From the NCBI RefSeq assembly GCF_051900535.1, contig NZ_JBHZGI010000004.1, forward strand, positions 124,001 through 188,000: a DNA stretch of 64,000 nucleotides, written 5' to 3'. The position numbers and the translations under genes were made by a program. This DNA comes from Frateuria_A sp051900535. Its GTDB lineage: Bacteria > Pseudomonadota > Gammaproteobacteria > Xanthomonadales > Rhodanobacteraceae. The notes beneath the pieces are model-generated. The model saw nothing but the letters and a program-made list of their open reading frames with translations, was not told where the DNA came from and ran no database searches. Positions 9,322-18,434 of this stretch are shown here, one piece after another (positions within the stretch are counted from its first letter, which is position 1; the number at the start of each line of letters is the position of its first letter).

Positions 9322-9534
9322 ATGGACAGTTTCTACGAATGCATCATTTGCGGCGGCCCGCAGCACGGGCTGGTCTACAAGCGCCCGCTGAACTCCCGCC
9401 ATTCCACGCCGCTGGCGGTGGTCACCGACGATGGCCAGCTGTGCACGCCCGCGGCGCGCAAGTTCGGCTCGCGCGTGGTGTTGCTGCATCCGCAGGCCAC
9501 CGGCGAGCAGTTCCGGACCATTCTCGCGGCGTAA
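9322..9534 (+). CDS. Small conserved-looking Cys-containing protein
   Basis: A 70-residue protein with no recognised family. It has a CIICGG motif at residues 7-12 plus one further cysteine (Cys41). The two clustered cysteines (CxxC) could bind metal or form a redox pair. No signal peptide or membrane segment is visible. The ATG at 9322 is preferred over a GTG at 9271 because codon use and the compact motif begin there; the ribosome site is unremarkable. It stands alone between the DUF1993 terminator and the COG2509 flavoprotein. Confidence 0.55.
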   Translation: MDSFYECIICGGPQHGLVYKRPLNSRHSTPLAVVTDDGQLCTPAARKFGSRVVLLHPQATGEQFRTILAA

Positions 9535-9719
9535 GTGGCGTGTTGCGTCACTACCACCCGGCGACGCGACGCCGCCGGTTTGAACGGCTGATGGCACCGG
9601 CTGCCGCCCCGCGTCACTCGCGCTCGCCTTGTTCCCACGCACCCGACGCACGGACAATACGCGGCCCGGCGTAAACCCGACCGCATCCGGTCGCGCCCGC
9701 CGCCATTCGTGCGAGTCCC

Positions 9720-11375
9720 ATGCTGCGACTGACCGACCTCAAGCTCCCGCTCGACCACGCGCCCGAGGCGCTGGCGAAGGCGGTGCTCGCGCGCCTGGAT
9801 CTCCCCGCTTCGGCGCTGCGCGGCATCGACGTGTTCCGGCGCGGCTACGACGCGCGCAAGCGTGGCGCCATCGCGCTGGTCTACACGCTGGACGTCGACG
9901 TGGCCGACGAGGCGGCGGTGCTGGCGCGCTTCGCCGGCGACCGCCACGTGCAGCCCACGCCGGACACCCGCTACCACCCGGTCGCGCAGGCCCCGGCACG
10001 GCTGGAGCACCGGCCGATCGTGGTCGGCTTCGGCCCGTGCGGCATCTTCGCCGCGCTGATCCTGGCGGAGATGGGCTTCCGCCCGATCGTGCTCGACCGC
10101 GGCAAGGCGGTGCGCGAGCGCACGAAGGACACCTGGGACTTGTGGCGCAAGCGCAACCTGCATCCGGAATCGAACGTACAGTTCGGCGAGGGCGGTGCCG
10201 GCACCTTCTCCGACGGCAAGCTGTACAGCCAGATTTCCGACCCGCACCACCACGGGCGCAAGGTGCTGGTCGAGTTCGTCAAGGCCGGCGCGCCGGAGGA
10301 AATCCTTTACGTCAGCAAGCCGCACATCGGCACCTTCCGCCTGGTCACGATGGTGGAAACCATGCGCGGTACGATCCAGTCGCTCGGCGGCGAGATCCGC
10401 TTCGACCAGCGCGTGGAAGACCTCCTGGTCGAGACCGCCGCCGACGGCACGCGCCAGGTGCGCGGCGTGCGGCTGGCCGATGGCGGCGAGTTGCGCTCGG
10501 ACCACGTCGTGCTGGCGGTGGGCCACAGCGCGCGCGACACCTTCGAGATGTTGCATGCGCGCGGCGTGTACCTGGAGGCCAAGCCGTTCTCGATCGGATT
10601 CCGCATCGAGCATCCGCAGTCGGTGATCGACCGCGCGCGCTTCGGTCCGCAGGCCGGTCATCCGATCCTCGGCGCGGCCGACTACAAGCTGGTTCACCAC
10701 GGCAACAAAGCCGGACAAAGCGGGCGCTCGGTCTACAGCTTCTGCATGTGTCCGGGCGGCACCGTGGTGGCAGCGACCTCGGAAGCCGGACGCGTCGTCA
10801 CCAACGGCATGAGCCAGTACTCGCGCAACGAGCGCAACGCCAACGCGGCGATCGTCTGCGGCATCACGCCGGAGGATTTCGCGCCTTACGGGGAGGGACC
10901 GCTGGCGGGCATCGCGCTGCAGCGGCACTGGGAGTCGCACGCGTTCGCCATGGGCGGCGGCGACTACAGCGCGCCGGCGCAGCGCGTGGGCGATTTCCTG
11001 GCCGGCCGGCCCACGCGCGAACTGGGCGAGGTGCTGCCCTCCTACAAGCCCGGCGTGCAACTGACCGACCTCGCCACCGCGCTGCCCGACTACGCCATCG
11101 GCGCGATCCGCGAGGCACTGCCGATGTTCGAACGGCAGATCCGGGGCTTTGCCATGCACGACGCGATGCTGACCGGCGTGGAAACGCGCACGTCCTCGCC
11201 GGTGCGGGTCAAGCGCAACGACGATGACTACCAGAGCCTCAACACGCGCGGGCTGTTTCCGGCCGGCGAGGGCGCGGGGTACGCGGGCGGGATCCTGTCG
11301 GCCGCGGTGGACGGCATCCGCGTGGCCGAGGCGGTGGCGCTTGCGATCACCGGATCGGGCCCCCGCGCGACCTGA
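9720..11375 (+). CDS. COG2509-type FAD-dependent dehydrogenase
   Basis: 551-residue flavoprotein of the uncharacterised COG2509 family. After about 95 residues of N-terminal domain comes the FAD-binding motif VVGFGPCGIFAALILAE (about 101-117), then the family signatures FGEGGAGTFSDGKL, YSFCMCPGG and the C-terminal FPAGEGAGYAGGI, where the flavin is held again. The physiological substrate is not known. The cysteine pair in FCMCPGG is conserved in homologues I recall. The gene converges on the GGDEF-EAL gene with 46 bp between stops. Confidence 0.88.
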   Translation: MLRLTDLKLPLDHAPEALAKAVLARLDLPASALRGIDVFRRGYDARKRGAIALVYTLDVDVADEAAVLARFAGDRHVQPTPDTRYHPVAQAPARLEHRPIVVGFGPCGIFAALILAEMGFRPIVLDRGKAVRERTKDTWDLWRKRNLHPESNVQFGEGGAGTFSDGKLYSQISDPHHHGRKVLVEFVKAGAPEEILYVSKPHIGTFRLVTMVETMRGTIQSLGGEIRFDQRVEDLLVETAADGTRQVRGVRLADGGELRSDHVVLAVGHSARDTFEMLHARGVYLEAKPFSIGFRIEHPQSVIDRARFGPQAGHPILGAADYKLVHHGNKAGQSGRSVYSFCMCPGGTVVAATSEAGRVVTNGMSQYSRNERNANAAIVCGITPEDFAPYGEGPLAGIALQRHWESHAFAMGGGDYSAPAQRVGDFLAGRPTRELGEVLPSYKPGVQLTDLATALPDYAIGAIREALPMFERQIRGFAMHDAMLTGVETRTSSPVRVKRNDDDYQSLNTRGLFPAGEGAGYAGGILSAAVDGIRVAEAVALAITGSGPRAT

Positions 11376-11421
11376 AGCCACCGCCCCGAAGGGGAGAGAA
11401 AGCAGAAGCGTGGGCGCAAAC

Positions 11422-14367
11422 TCAGTCGGCGCAGCCTTGCCCGAGCCACTTCCCGATCGGCGCCGGGTGCCCGAGCAGGTAGCCCTGTCCCAGTTCGCAA
11501 CCCATGCCCAGCAGCGCCTCGCGCTGCATCGGCGTCTCGATGCCTTCGGCGATCACCTGGATGTCGAGTGCGCGCGCCAGCGCGAGGATCGCGGCGACCA
11601 CGGTGGTCGCGGTGGTGTGCTCCTCCTCGCCCAGCGCATGCACGAAAGCGCGGTCGATCTTGAGCATGCGCAACGGCAGCGAATGCAGGTAGCTCAGCGA
11701 GGAATAGCCGGTGCCGAAGTCGTCCAGCGCCGCGCCCACGCCGATCGCGCGCAGGCGCTCGAGCATCGTGCGGACCTGCTCGGGGTTGTCCAGCAGCGAG
11801 CCCTCGGTCACCTCCACGATCAGCCGCCACGGCGGCAGCCCGGTGCGTTCGAGCAGGCGCACCAGGCGTGCGTCGAAGTCGCGGTGGCGCAGGTGCAGTG
11901 CCGACACGTTGAAGGTCAGGAAGGTGTCCTTGTCCTCCAGCTTGAGGAACCGCTCGCAGCCGCGCTCGAACAGCCGCCAGTCGATCGATTCGATGTGCCC
12001 GCTGTCATGCGCCACCTTGAGGAAATCGGCCGGACCGAGCACGCCGAGCTTCGGATGGTTCCAGCGCAGCAGCGCCTCGTAGCCGACCACCGCGCCATCC
12101 TCCAGCCGGCAGAACGGCTGCAGGTACGGCTCGAACTCGTCACGCTGCAACGCCTGGCGCAATTCGCCTTCCATGGTCAGCACGTCGATGACGTTCTTGG
12201 CCAGCGTCTCGTCGAACAGTTCGTAGCGCTTGCGGCCCTGGTCCTTGGCGCGGTACAGGGCGATATCCGCGTCGCGCAACACTTCGTCGGCGGTGACGTA
12301 GGTGCTGTCGCCGATGGCGATGCCCATGCTGGCCGAGGGCGCCAGCTCGCGCCCGGCGATCTGCATCGGCACGCCCAGCGCATCGAGCACGCGCTGGGCC
12401 ACCGCCACCGCCGCGGCGGGAATGTCGATGTCCTCCAGCAGGATCGCGAATTCGTCGCCGGAGAGCCGCGCGACCACGTCGGGCTCGCGCACGCAGTCGT
12501 GCAGGCGGCGCGCGATCTCCTTGAGGAACGCATCGCCGGCCAGGTGGCCCAGGCTGTCGTTGATGACCTTGAAACGGTCCACGTCCAGGTACAGCAACGC
12601 GCAGCGGCGGCCCGGCTCGCGTTGCAGGATGGCCAGCACGCGTTCGAGCCGGTCGCGCAGGAAACCGCGGTTGGGCAGTCCGGTGAGCGCGTCGTGCATC
12701 ACCTCGTGCTTGAGCTGGCTCTGCACGCGCTCGCGCTCGGTGATCTCCTGGCGCAGTTCGGAGGTGCGCTCGGCCACGCGCTGTTCCAGTTCGGCGTAGG
12801 CGCGCTGCAGCGAGACCGCGGCACGGCGGCGGTGGATGCTGTTGGCGATCTGCAGCGCGGCGAAGGTGAGCAGCTCCTGGTCGGCCTGGTCGTAGTCGAT
12901 CGACGCCGTATAGCTTTGCACCGCGACCAGGCCGATCGCCTCCTCGTCGACGCGCAGCGGCACGCCCAGCCAGCACACCGCCGGGCGTCCCACGCGAACC
13001 AGGTCGACTTCATCCCGACGCGCGAGCTCCAGCGTGTCCTCGTGGAAGGCCAGCAACGGCTGCCCCTTGCGCAGCACGTATTCGGACAGGCCGCGGCCCA
13101 GCGGACGTTCCTGCGCCTTGCGCACGCCGGCGTCGACGTAATAGGGAAACACCAGTTTCTTGCGATCGTCCGAGAGCAGCGCGATGAAGAAGTTTTCCGC
13201 GTTGATCAGCTCGCCGACCACGGCATGCGTGCGTTCGTAGAACTCGTTCTCGTCGATGTCGGCGGTGGCCAGCTGCGCGAGGTGGAACAGCGCTGCCTGC
13301 AGCCGTTCGGCACGCTGGCGCTCGAGCACCTCCTGCTGCAGTCCGCGGTTGGCCTCGGCCAGCTCCTGCGTGCGCAGGCGCACGCGCTCCTCCAGTTCGT
13401 CCTTGCTCTGCTTGCGCTCAAGCGCCGTGAGCACATGGCTGCCGACGAACTCCAGCAGCGTGCGGTCTTCGTCGGAGAAGCCGATGCCGGCCTGGTAGCT
13501 CTGCACCACCAGCGCGCCGTGCACCTGGCCCTCGCGCAGCATCGGCACGCCGAGCCAGTCGACCGCCTCCGGACCGGACGGCGCGAAGGTGCCGGTCACC
13601 TGCCGGCTGATCTGGTCCAGGCTGCCCATCAGCGCCTTGCCGCCGGTAAGCAGGTGCCAGGTCAACGAGTTGCGCATGCTTTCCAGCGACACGTCGTGGC
13701 TGGTGTCCGGCGCGTCGGTGTCCTCGGCGTCGGCGTAGTAGAGGAACCGCATCGTGCCGTGCTGCGGGTCGCTGCGCACGATGAAGAAGTTCTCCGCGTA
13801 CATCAGCGTACTGACGATGCCGTGGAGACGCTTGAGCATCTCGGGCATGTCCAGGTCCGAGCCGGCCAGGTCGGAGATGGCGAACAGCGCGCGCTGCAGT
13901 ACTTCCGAGCGCACCAGTTGCTTGTGCGAGTCCTCCAGGTCGGCCAGCTTCAGCGCGCGCTGCAGGTAGGGTCCGGCCAGCTCCAGGAAAGGCTCGAGCA
14001 GGCCGAGCAGCGACTCGGTCGGCTGGGCGCGTTCCAGTTCGAGCATCAGGAACGCGCGCTCCTGGGGCAGCAGGCGCAGCAGCAGCTCCTGTCCCTCGCG
14101 TACCGGCGCCCGCCCGTTCGATGCCAGCAGCGCCCGGGCGCGGCCAATGCGCCCGTAATCGGGCAGCCGGCCGCTGCTGCTGTAGGCCCGCGGCAGGCCG
14201 CTGCCGGCCCAGGCCACGACGGCGTGGCGACACCCGGCCAGGTGCTGCGCGAAGGCGGCGACGACGGTGGCGACTTCGGCGGGCGTGGTCGCCTCCACCA
14301 GCCGGACCAGCCAGGCGGACTCGCCGCCCTGCGAGGGCTCGAGCGGCGTGGGGCGTGGGAAATTCAT
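11422..14367 (-). CDS. GAF-GAF-GGDEF-EAL cyclic-di-GMP signalling protein
   Basis: 981-residue cytoplasmic sensor that should make and/or degrade c-di-GMP. An N-terminal region of unknown fold is followed by two GAF-like domains (about 160-320 and 365-530, each containing AENFFI), separated and followed by coiled-coil linkers. The GGDEF domain (about 550-715) has SGDEF instead of GGDEF near residue 635, a variant that can stay active. The EAL domain (about 735-975) shows EALLRW, DDFGTGYSSL, LKIDRAFV and AEGIET, so phosphodiesterase residues look complete. No membrane segment is seen. The start at 14367 is chosen because upstream codons are unconserved and overlap the divergent promoter region. 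Net activity cannot be predicted. PNAG export (pgaA at the window start) is a typical c-di-GMP target elsewhere, but a link here is inference. Confidence 0.92.
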   Translation of the reverse strand: MNFPRPTPLEPSQGGESAWLVRLVEATTPAEVATVVAAFAQHLAGCRHAVVAWAGSGLPRAYSSSGRLPDYGRIGRARALLASNGRAPVREGQELLLRLLPQERAFLMLELERAQPTESLLGLLEPFLELAGPYLQRALKLADLEDSHKQLVRSEVLQRALFAISDLAGSDLDMPEMLKRLHGIVSTLMYAENFFIVRSDPQHGTMRFLYYADAEDTDAPDTSHDVSLESMRNSLTWHLLTGGKALMGSLDQISRQVTGTFAPSGPEAVDWLGVPMLREGQVHGALVVQSYQAGIGFSDEDRTLLEFVGSHVLTALERKQSKDELEERVRLRTQELAEANRGLQQEVLERQRAERLQAALFHLAQLATADIDENEFYERTHAVVGELINAENFFIALLSDDRKKLVFPYYVDAGVRKAQERPLGRGLSEYVLRKGQPLLAFHEDTLELARRDEVDLVRVGRPAVCWLGVPLRVDEEAIGLVAVQSYTASIDYDQADQELLTFAALQIANSIHRRRAAVSLQRAYAELEQRVAERTSELRQEITERERVQSQLKHEVMHDALTGLPNRGFLRDRLERVLAILQREPGRRCALLYLDVDRFKVINDSLGHLAGDAFLKEIARRLHDCVREPDVVARLSGDEFAILLEDIDIPAAAVAVAQRVLDALGVPMQIAGRELAPSASMGIAIGDSTYVTADEVLRDADIALYRAKDQGRKRYELFDETLAKNVIDVLTMEGELRQALQRDEFEPYLQPFCRLEDGAVVGYEALLRWNHPKLGVLGPADFLKVAHDSGHIESIDWRLFERGCERFLKLEDKDTFLTFNVSALHLRHRDFDARLVRLLERTGLPPWRLIVEVTEGSLLDNPEQVRTMLERLRAIGVGAALDDFGTGYSSLSYLHSLPLRMLKIDRAFVHALGEEEHTTATTVVAAILALARALDIQVIAEGIETPMQREALLGMGCELGQGYLLGHPAPIGKWLGQGCAD

Positions 14368-14587
14368 GCGCACGCCCCACGCCGCGTGGGCCGGTCGCCA
14401 TCGCCACCGGCCCGTTCGTGCGCCCCTGCCTTGCAACAGCGCCAGTTCATGGGAATGCCGTAACGCCCCCGGTTCCTGCCCATACTCGATGCATACCACA
14501 AGATCGACCGGCGCGAACCTATCTTGAGCGGCGTGCATGCGGCGCATCGCGACGGCGGGGGTTGCCCGCGCGGGCTAGAATCACGCA

Positions 14588-16693
14588 ATGCTCACCGATG
14601 CCACCAAGGACGCGATCCGCGCCGCCTACGCGCGCCTGAAGGAAGGCCTTCCCGGCTTCCGCCCGCGCGCCGCCCAGGGCCGGATGATTGCCGAGGTGGC
14701 CAAGGCGCTGGCGACAGAGGGCGGCGCGGCCGTGGTCGAGGCCCCGACCGGCACCGGCAAGTCGATGGCCTACCTGATCGCCGGCATGGAAGTGGCGCGC
14801 GCGCAGAAGAAGAAACTGCTGATCGCGACCGCGACCGTGGCTCTGCAGGAGCAGTTGGTCGAACGCGACATCCCGCTCTATCTCAAGCTCGATGGCAGCG
14901 AAGCGAAAGTGGCGCTCGCCAAGGGCCGTGGCCGTTACCTGTGCCCGCGCAACCTGGCGATGGCGCGCCAGAGCATGGGCGCGGAGGCCAGCCAGCTGGG
15001 CCTGGGCTTCGATGCAGACCTGGCGCTGTGGTCCAAGCCGCCGGCCGAGCGCGACAAGCAGGCGCTGTCCAAGCTCGCCGGCGCCTTCGAGCGCGGCGAG
15101 TGGAGCGGCGACATGGATGCCGCACCGGAGCCGGTCGGTGACTTCCTCAAGCCGATGCTCACCACCAGCGCCGGCGGCTGTACCGGGCGCAAGTGCATCC
15201 ACTTCCTGCAGTGCCCGTTCTTCGCCGCGCGCCGCGCGGTGGCCGATGCCGACCTGATCGTCGCCAACCAGGACCTCGTGCTCGCCGACCTCACCATGCC
15301 CGGCGAGGACGAAGGCTGGGGCGGCGTGATCCTGCCCAAGCCGGCCGAGACGCTGTACGTCTTCGACGAGGCGCATCACGTGCCGGCCAAGGCGATCGAC
15401 CGCGGCGCGGCCGAAGTCTACCTGGGCGCCAGCGTGCGCCAGTTGAGCCGCCTGGCGCGGCAGGTGCACGCGGCTTATTCGCTGACCGACAAGGAATCGC
15501 TGGGCAAGCTCACGCTCGACGCCGGCGATGCGAAGCTGCAGGAGCTGAGCGACGGCCTGGAGGAACTGGAGAAGGCGATCCGCCTGGCCTGGCTGCCCGA
15601 CCCGGCCGAAAGCGAACCGATGTACCGCGGCTCGCTCGGCCAGTTGCCCGCGGACTGGGTGCTGCACGCGCAGGCACTGCACGCGCAGACGGCCGAGATC
15701 CAGCGCTGGCTGACCGCCGTGCGCCGCGCCGTGGTGGAAATGACCGACGGCGGCCCGACCCAGGAAGCGCTCTCGCGCGAGCTGGGCATGGCACTCGAAC
15801 GGCTGGACCGGCTGGAGCGCACCTGGCGCGCGTGGGCCGGCGACGATGCGGAGAACGCGCCGCCACTGGCGCGCTGGGTGACGCTCGCCGGCGACCAGCA
15901 GCTGGTCTGTCATGCCTCCTCCGTTTCCGCCGGTGGCCTGCTGCGGCATGTGCTGTGGAACAACGCCAGCGGCGTGGTGCTGACCTCGGCCACGCTGAGC
16001 GCGGGTGGCAACTTCCGCGGTTTCGCCGATGCCACCGGGCTGCCGGACGACGCGGTGACCCTGAGCCTGCCATCGCCATTCGACCTGGCCGCGCAGGCGC
16101 GCCTGGAAGTGCCGGCGATCGACGTGTTGCCCGACGCGCGCGAGGCGCACGCGCAGGCGATCTGCGACTGGCTGGCCGCTCATCTGGACTGGAACGCCGG
16201 CAACCTGGTGCTGTTCACCTCGCGCGCCAAGCTCGATCGCGTGCTGCAACGGCTGCCGATCGACAAGGTGCGCAAGGTGCGTGCGCAAGGGTCGCTCGGC
16301 AAGGCGCAGCTGATCGCCGAGCACATCGCGGACGTCGAGGCGGGCAAGGGCAGCACGCTGTTCGGACTGGCCTCCTTCGGCGAGGGCCTGGACCTGCCCG
16401 GCAAGCTGTGCGAGACGGTGGTGATCACGCAGCTGCCGTTCGCCGTGCCGACCGACCCTGTCGGCGCCACCTATGCCGAGTGGCTGGAATCGCGCGGGCG
16501 CAATCCGTTCCTGGAAGTGAGCATCCCGGAAGCCACGCGGCTGCTCACGCAGTATTGCGGTCGCCTGATCCGAAGCGAGACCGACCGCGGCCGCATCGTC
16601 CTGCTGGACCGGCGCGTGGTCACCAAGCGTTACGGCGCGGGCATGCTGCGCGCGCTGCCGCCGTTCCAGCGGGTGATCGAGCGCGTCGCGTAG
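14588..16693 (+). CDS. dinG: ATP-dependent DNA helicase DinG (XPD-like, Fe-S)
   Basis: 701-residue superfamily 2 5'-3' helicase of the DinG/XPD type. Walker A is EAPTGTGKS (51-59), the DEAH box is FDEAHHV (259-265), and four cysteines that should hold a 4Fe-4S cluster are Cys119, Cys198, Cys203 and Cys209. Motif VI lies near QYCGRLIRSETDRGRI. DinG unwinds D-loops and R-loops during repair. A TAGAAT hexamer ends 6 bp before the ATG, with no ribosome site, so the mRNA may start at the start codon. No LexA box was recognised in the 220-bp divergent region shared with the GGDEF-EAL gene. Confidence 0.93.
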   Translation: MLTDATKDAIRAAYARLKEGLPGFRPRAAQGRMIAEVAKALATEGGAAVVEAPTGTGKSMAYLIAGMEVARAQKKKLLIATATVALQEQLVERDIPLYLKLDGSEAKVALAKGRGRYLCPRNLAMARQSMGAEASQLGLGFDADLALWSKPPAERDKQALSKLAGAFERGEWSGDMDAAPEPVGDFLKPMLTTSAGGCTGRKCIHFLQCPFFAARRAVADADLIVANQDLVLADLTMPGEDEGWGGVILPKPAETLYVFDEAHHVPAKAIDRGAAEVYLGASVRQLSRLARQVHAAYSLTDKESLGKLTLDAGDAKLQELSDGLEELEKAIRLAWLPDPAESEPMYRGSLGQLPADWVLHAQALHAQTAEIQRWLTAVRRAVVEMTDGGPTQEALSRELGMALERLDRLERTWRAWAGDDAENAPPLARWVTLAGDQQLVCHASSVSAGGLLRHVLWNNASGVVLTSATLSAGGNFRGFADATGLPDDAVTLSLPSPFDLAAQARLEVPAIDVLPDAREAHAQAICDWLAAHLDWNAGNLVLFTSRAKLDRVLQRLPIDKVRKVRAQGSLGKAQLIAEHIADVEAGKGSTLFGLASFGEGLDLPGKLCETVVITQLPFAVPTDPVGATYAEWLESRGRNPFLEVSIPEATRLLTQYCGRLIRSETDRGRIVLLDRRVVTKRYGAGMLRALPPFQRVIERVA

Positions 16694-16912
16694 GGTGGAC
16701 TTTAGCCCATCGGGAAGAATCTTCTGCTGGCGCGAGCGCGGCCCGTCGCAGGCGTAGTGATCCTTTTCGCCAGATGGCTTCGATTTCGCTCCGTCACGCT
16801 CAAAGCGGACGGCCTTGTTCGAAACCATCCGTGGCGAACGTAGGCGCGCGGCGTCGGCGTCGAAGCACCGCCCGCAAGCTCGCGTCCGGCGCTGGGCGGA
16901 CGCCCGCCCTAC
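16692..16912. repeat. Pair of REP-like palindromes in inverted order
   Basis: The 228-bp gap between dinG and hutD is bounded by two small palindromes in opposite orientation: TGGACT-TT-AGCCCA (16696-16709, one mismatch) preceded by TAGGG, and GGGCG-GA-CGCCC (16894-16905) followed by GCCCTAC. The outer borders are GTAGGGTGG and the near reverse complement GCCCGCCCTAC. This is the layout of bacterial interspersed REP doublets. Nothing coding is recognised between them. Confidence 0.5.
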
Positions 16913-16921
16913 AATGCCGCG

Positions 16922-17482
16922 ATGCCCATCCTCCGCCTGCACGACTGCCCCGCGCGTCCCTGGAAGAACGGCCTTGGCCGCACCCGCGAACTTGCCGTGG
17001 AACCGCCCGCCGCCGGCATGGACGACTTCCTCTGGCGGGTGAGCGTGGCCGAGGTCGACAGCGCCGCGCCGTTCTCCGCCTTCGCCGGTGTCGACCGCAC
17101 CATCGTGCTGCTGGAGGGCGCGGGCTTCGCCATGGCGCTGGACGATGGACGTACGCATGCGCTGACCGAACCGTTCGCACCCTTCGGTTTCCCCGGGGAG
17201 GCGCGGGTGACGGTGGCGCTGGCCGGCGGCGCCACCCGCGACTTCAACCTGATGGTGCGACGCGGCCGCGTGCGCGGTCGCGTCGCGATATGGCGCCGGG
17301 CCGATGACGTCCGGGTGCTGGCGGAAACGGTGCTGCTTTACTGCGCGCGAGGGCGGCTCGAACTGGACGACGACGTGCTGCAACCTGGCGATGCCTGGTT
17401 GCGTTCGGCCACGATTCCGGCGCATTCGCACTTGGCGCCCGGGGGCGTGGTACTGGCGGTGAACGTGTCGCCCGTCGGTTGA
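16922..17482 (+). CDS. HutD/Ves family protein
   Basis: 186-residue cupin-like protein of the HutD/Ves family. The family opening is visible as the conserved WKNGLGRTRELAVEP (about 14-28), then FLWRVSVAEV, DRTIVLLEG and FNLMVRR. HutD is found with histidine utilisation genes in other bacteria, while Ves is linked to cold response in E. coli; the biochemical role is unclear. No hut genes are in this window. A TACAAT hexamer ends 6 bp before the ATG and no ribosome site is present, suggesting a leaderless transcript. Confidence 0.85.
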   Translation: MPILRLHDCPARPWKNGLGRTRELAVEPPAAGMDDFLWRVSVAEVDSAAPFSAFAGVDRTIVLLEGAGFAMALDDGRTHALTEPFAPFGFPGEARVTVALAGGATRDFNLMVRRGRVRGRVAIWRRADDVRVLAETVLLYCARGRLELDDDVLQPGDAWLRSATIPAHSHLAPGGVVLAVNVSPVG

Positions 17483-17567
17483 GCGGCGCACCGTGCGGTG
17501 ATGCCTTCGTCACGACAGCACGCCACGGCGCGCCTATGATCGTTCCCCGAACCCGGGGAGAAGCGCG

Positions 17568-18155
17568 ATGCAGCTGATGATCTACGGCCTGTTCGTCTTT
17601 CTTGGCATCCACGTGGTGCCGCTGGTCTTTCCGCGCTGGCGCCGTCGGCAGATCGACCGGTTCGGCGAACGGACCTGGAAAGGCGTGTTCGCGCTGGTGG
17701 CGCTGGCCGGCCTGGTACTGACCTGCATCGGTTTCGGCCAGGCCAGGCGGCTGCCGCTGGCGCTGTACACGCCACCGCCGTCGATGGATCACCTCAATGC
17801 GCTGTTCACCCTGGTCGCCTTCGTGCTGGTCGCGGCCGCGTACGTGCCGCGCAACCACATCAAGGCGGCACTGGGCCACCCGATGCTGCTGGGCGTGGTG
17901 GTCTGGGCCTCGGGCCATCTGCTGGCCACCGGCCTGCTGCATGACGTCGTGCTGTTCGGCGCGTTCCTGTCCTGGGCGCTGCCGATGGCCGTCTGGTTGC
18001 GCCAGCGCGATCGCCTCGAGGGTGTCGACTATTCTGCCGGTACGCTGCGCGGCGATGCGGTCGCGGTGGTGATCGGCGCGGTCGCATGGGTCGTGTTCGC
18101 GTTCTGGCTGCACCGCTGGCTGATCGGCGTCGATCCGATGGCCGGCATGCACTGA
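17568..18155 (+). CDS. NnrU family membrane protein
   Basis: 195-residue integral membrane protein with about six hydrophobic segments. The start (MIYGLFVFLGIHVVPLVF) and later HPMLLGVVVWASGHLLATG match the NnrU family, first noticed near denitrification genes; close paralogues act as 15-cis-zeta-carotene isomerases in other organisms. No denitrification or carotenoid genes lie nearby, so only the family can be given. The ribosome site GGGGAGAAG precedes the ATG. Confidence 0.85.
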   Translation: MQLMIYGLFVFLGIHVVPLVFPRWRRRQIDRFGERTWKGVFALVALAGLVLTCIGFGQARRLPLALYTPPPSMDHLNALFTLVAFVLVAAAYVPRNHIKAALGHPMLLGVVVWASGHLLATGLLHDVVLFGAFLSWALPMAVWLRQRDRLEGVDYSAGTLRGDAVAVVIGAVAWVVFAFWLHRWLIGVDPMAGMH

Positions 18156-18235
18156 CGGGTGCCGCCAGTCATCTACGCACCGGCGATCGACCGCGCTAGA
18201 GTGCCCCTCTTCCCGCCACCACCCGAGGTCCGGTC

Positions 18236-18433
18236 ATGGTCGGTTTCCTGCTCTGGTTGCTGCTGCTGGTGTTCTGCTGGCCTTTGGCGCTGCTGGCGCT
18301 CGTGTTGTGGCCGATCGTGTGGTTGATCTCGCTGCCGTTCCGGCTGGTGGGCATCACCCTGCACGCGGTGTTCGCTTTCCTCGGCGCGCTGCTGATGCTT
18401 CCCGCCCGCGTGCTGCGCGGTCGCCCCGCCTGA
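18236..18433 (+). CDS. Small hydrophobic membrane protein
   Basis: 65 residues, almost entirely hydrophobic, with two or three short membrane helices rich in Leu, Trp and Phe and a basic C-terminus ending RGRPA. No family is recognised. It ends 1 bp before the DUF938 methyltransferase start (TGA-C-ATG), so the two are very probably cotranscribed and translationally coupled. Confidence 0.6.
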   Translation: MVGFLLWLLLLVFCWPLALLALVLWPIVWLISLPFRLVGITLHAVFAFLGALLMLPARVLRGRPA

Positions 18434-18434
18434 C

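Noticed and set aside
11224..14463. Long plus-strand open frame over the GGDEF-EAL gene
   Set aside because: Antisense to a well-supported gene; composition is Gln/His/Arg-rich with no recognisable motif.
14519..17491. Long minus-strand open frame over dinG and hutD
   Set aside because: Antisense artefact; dinG motifs are complete on the plus strand.
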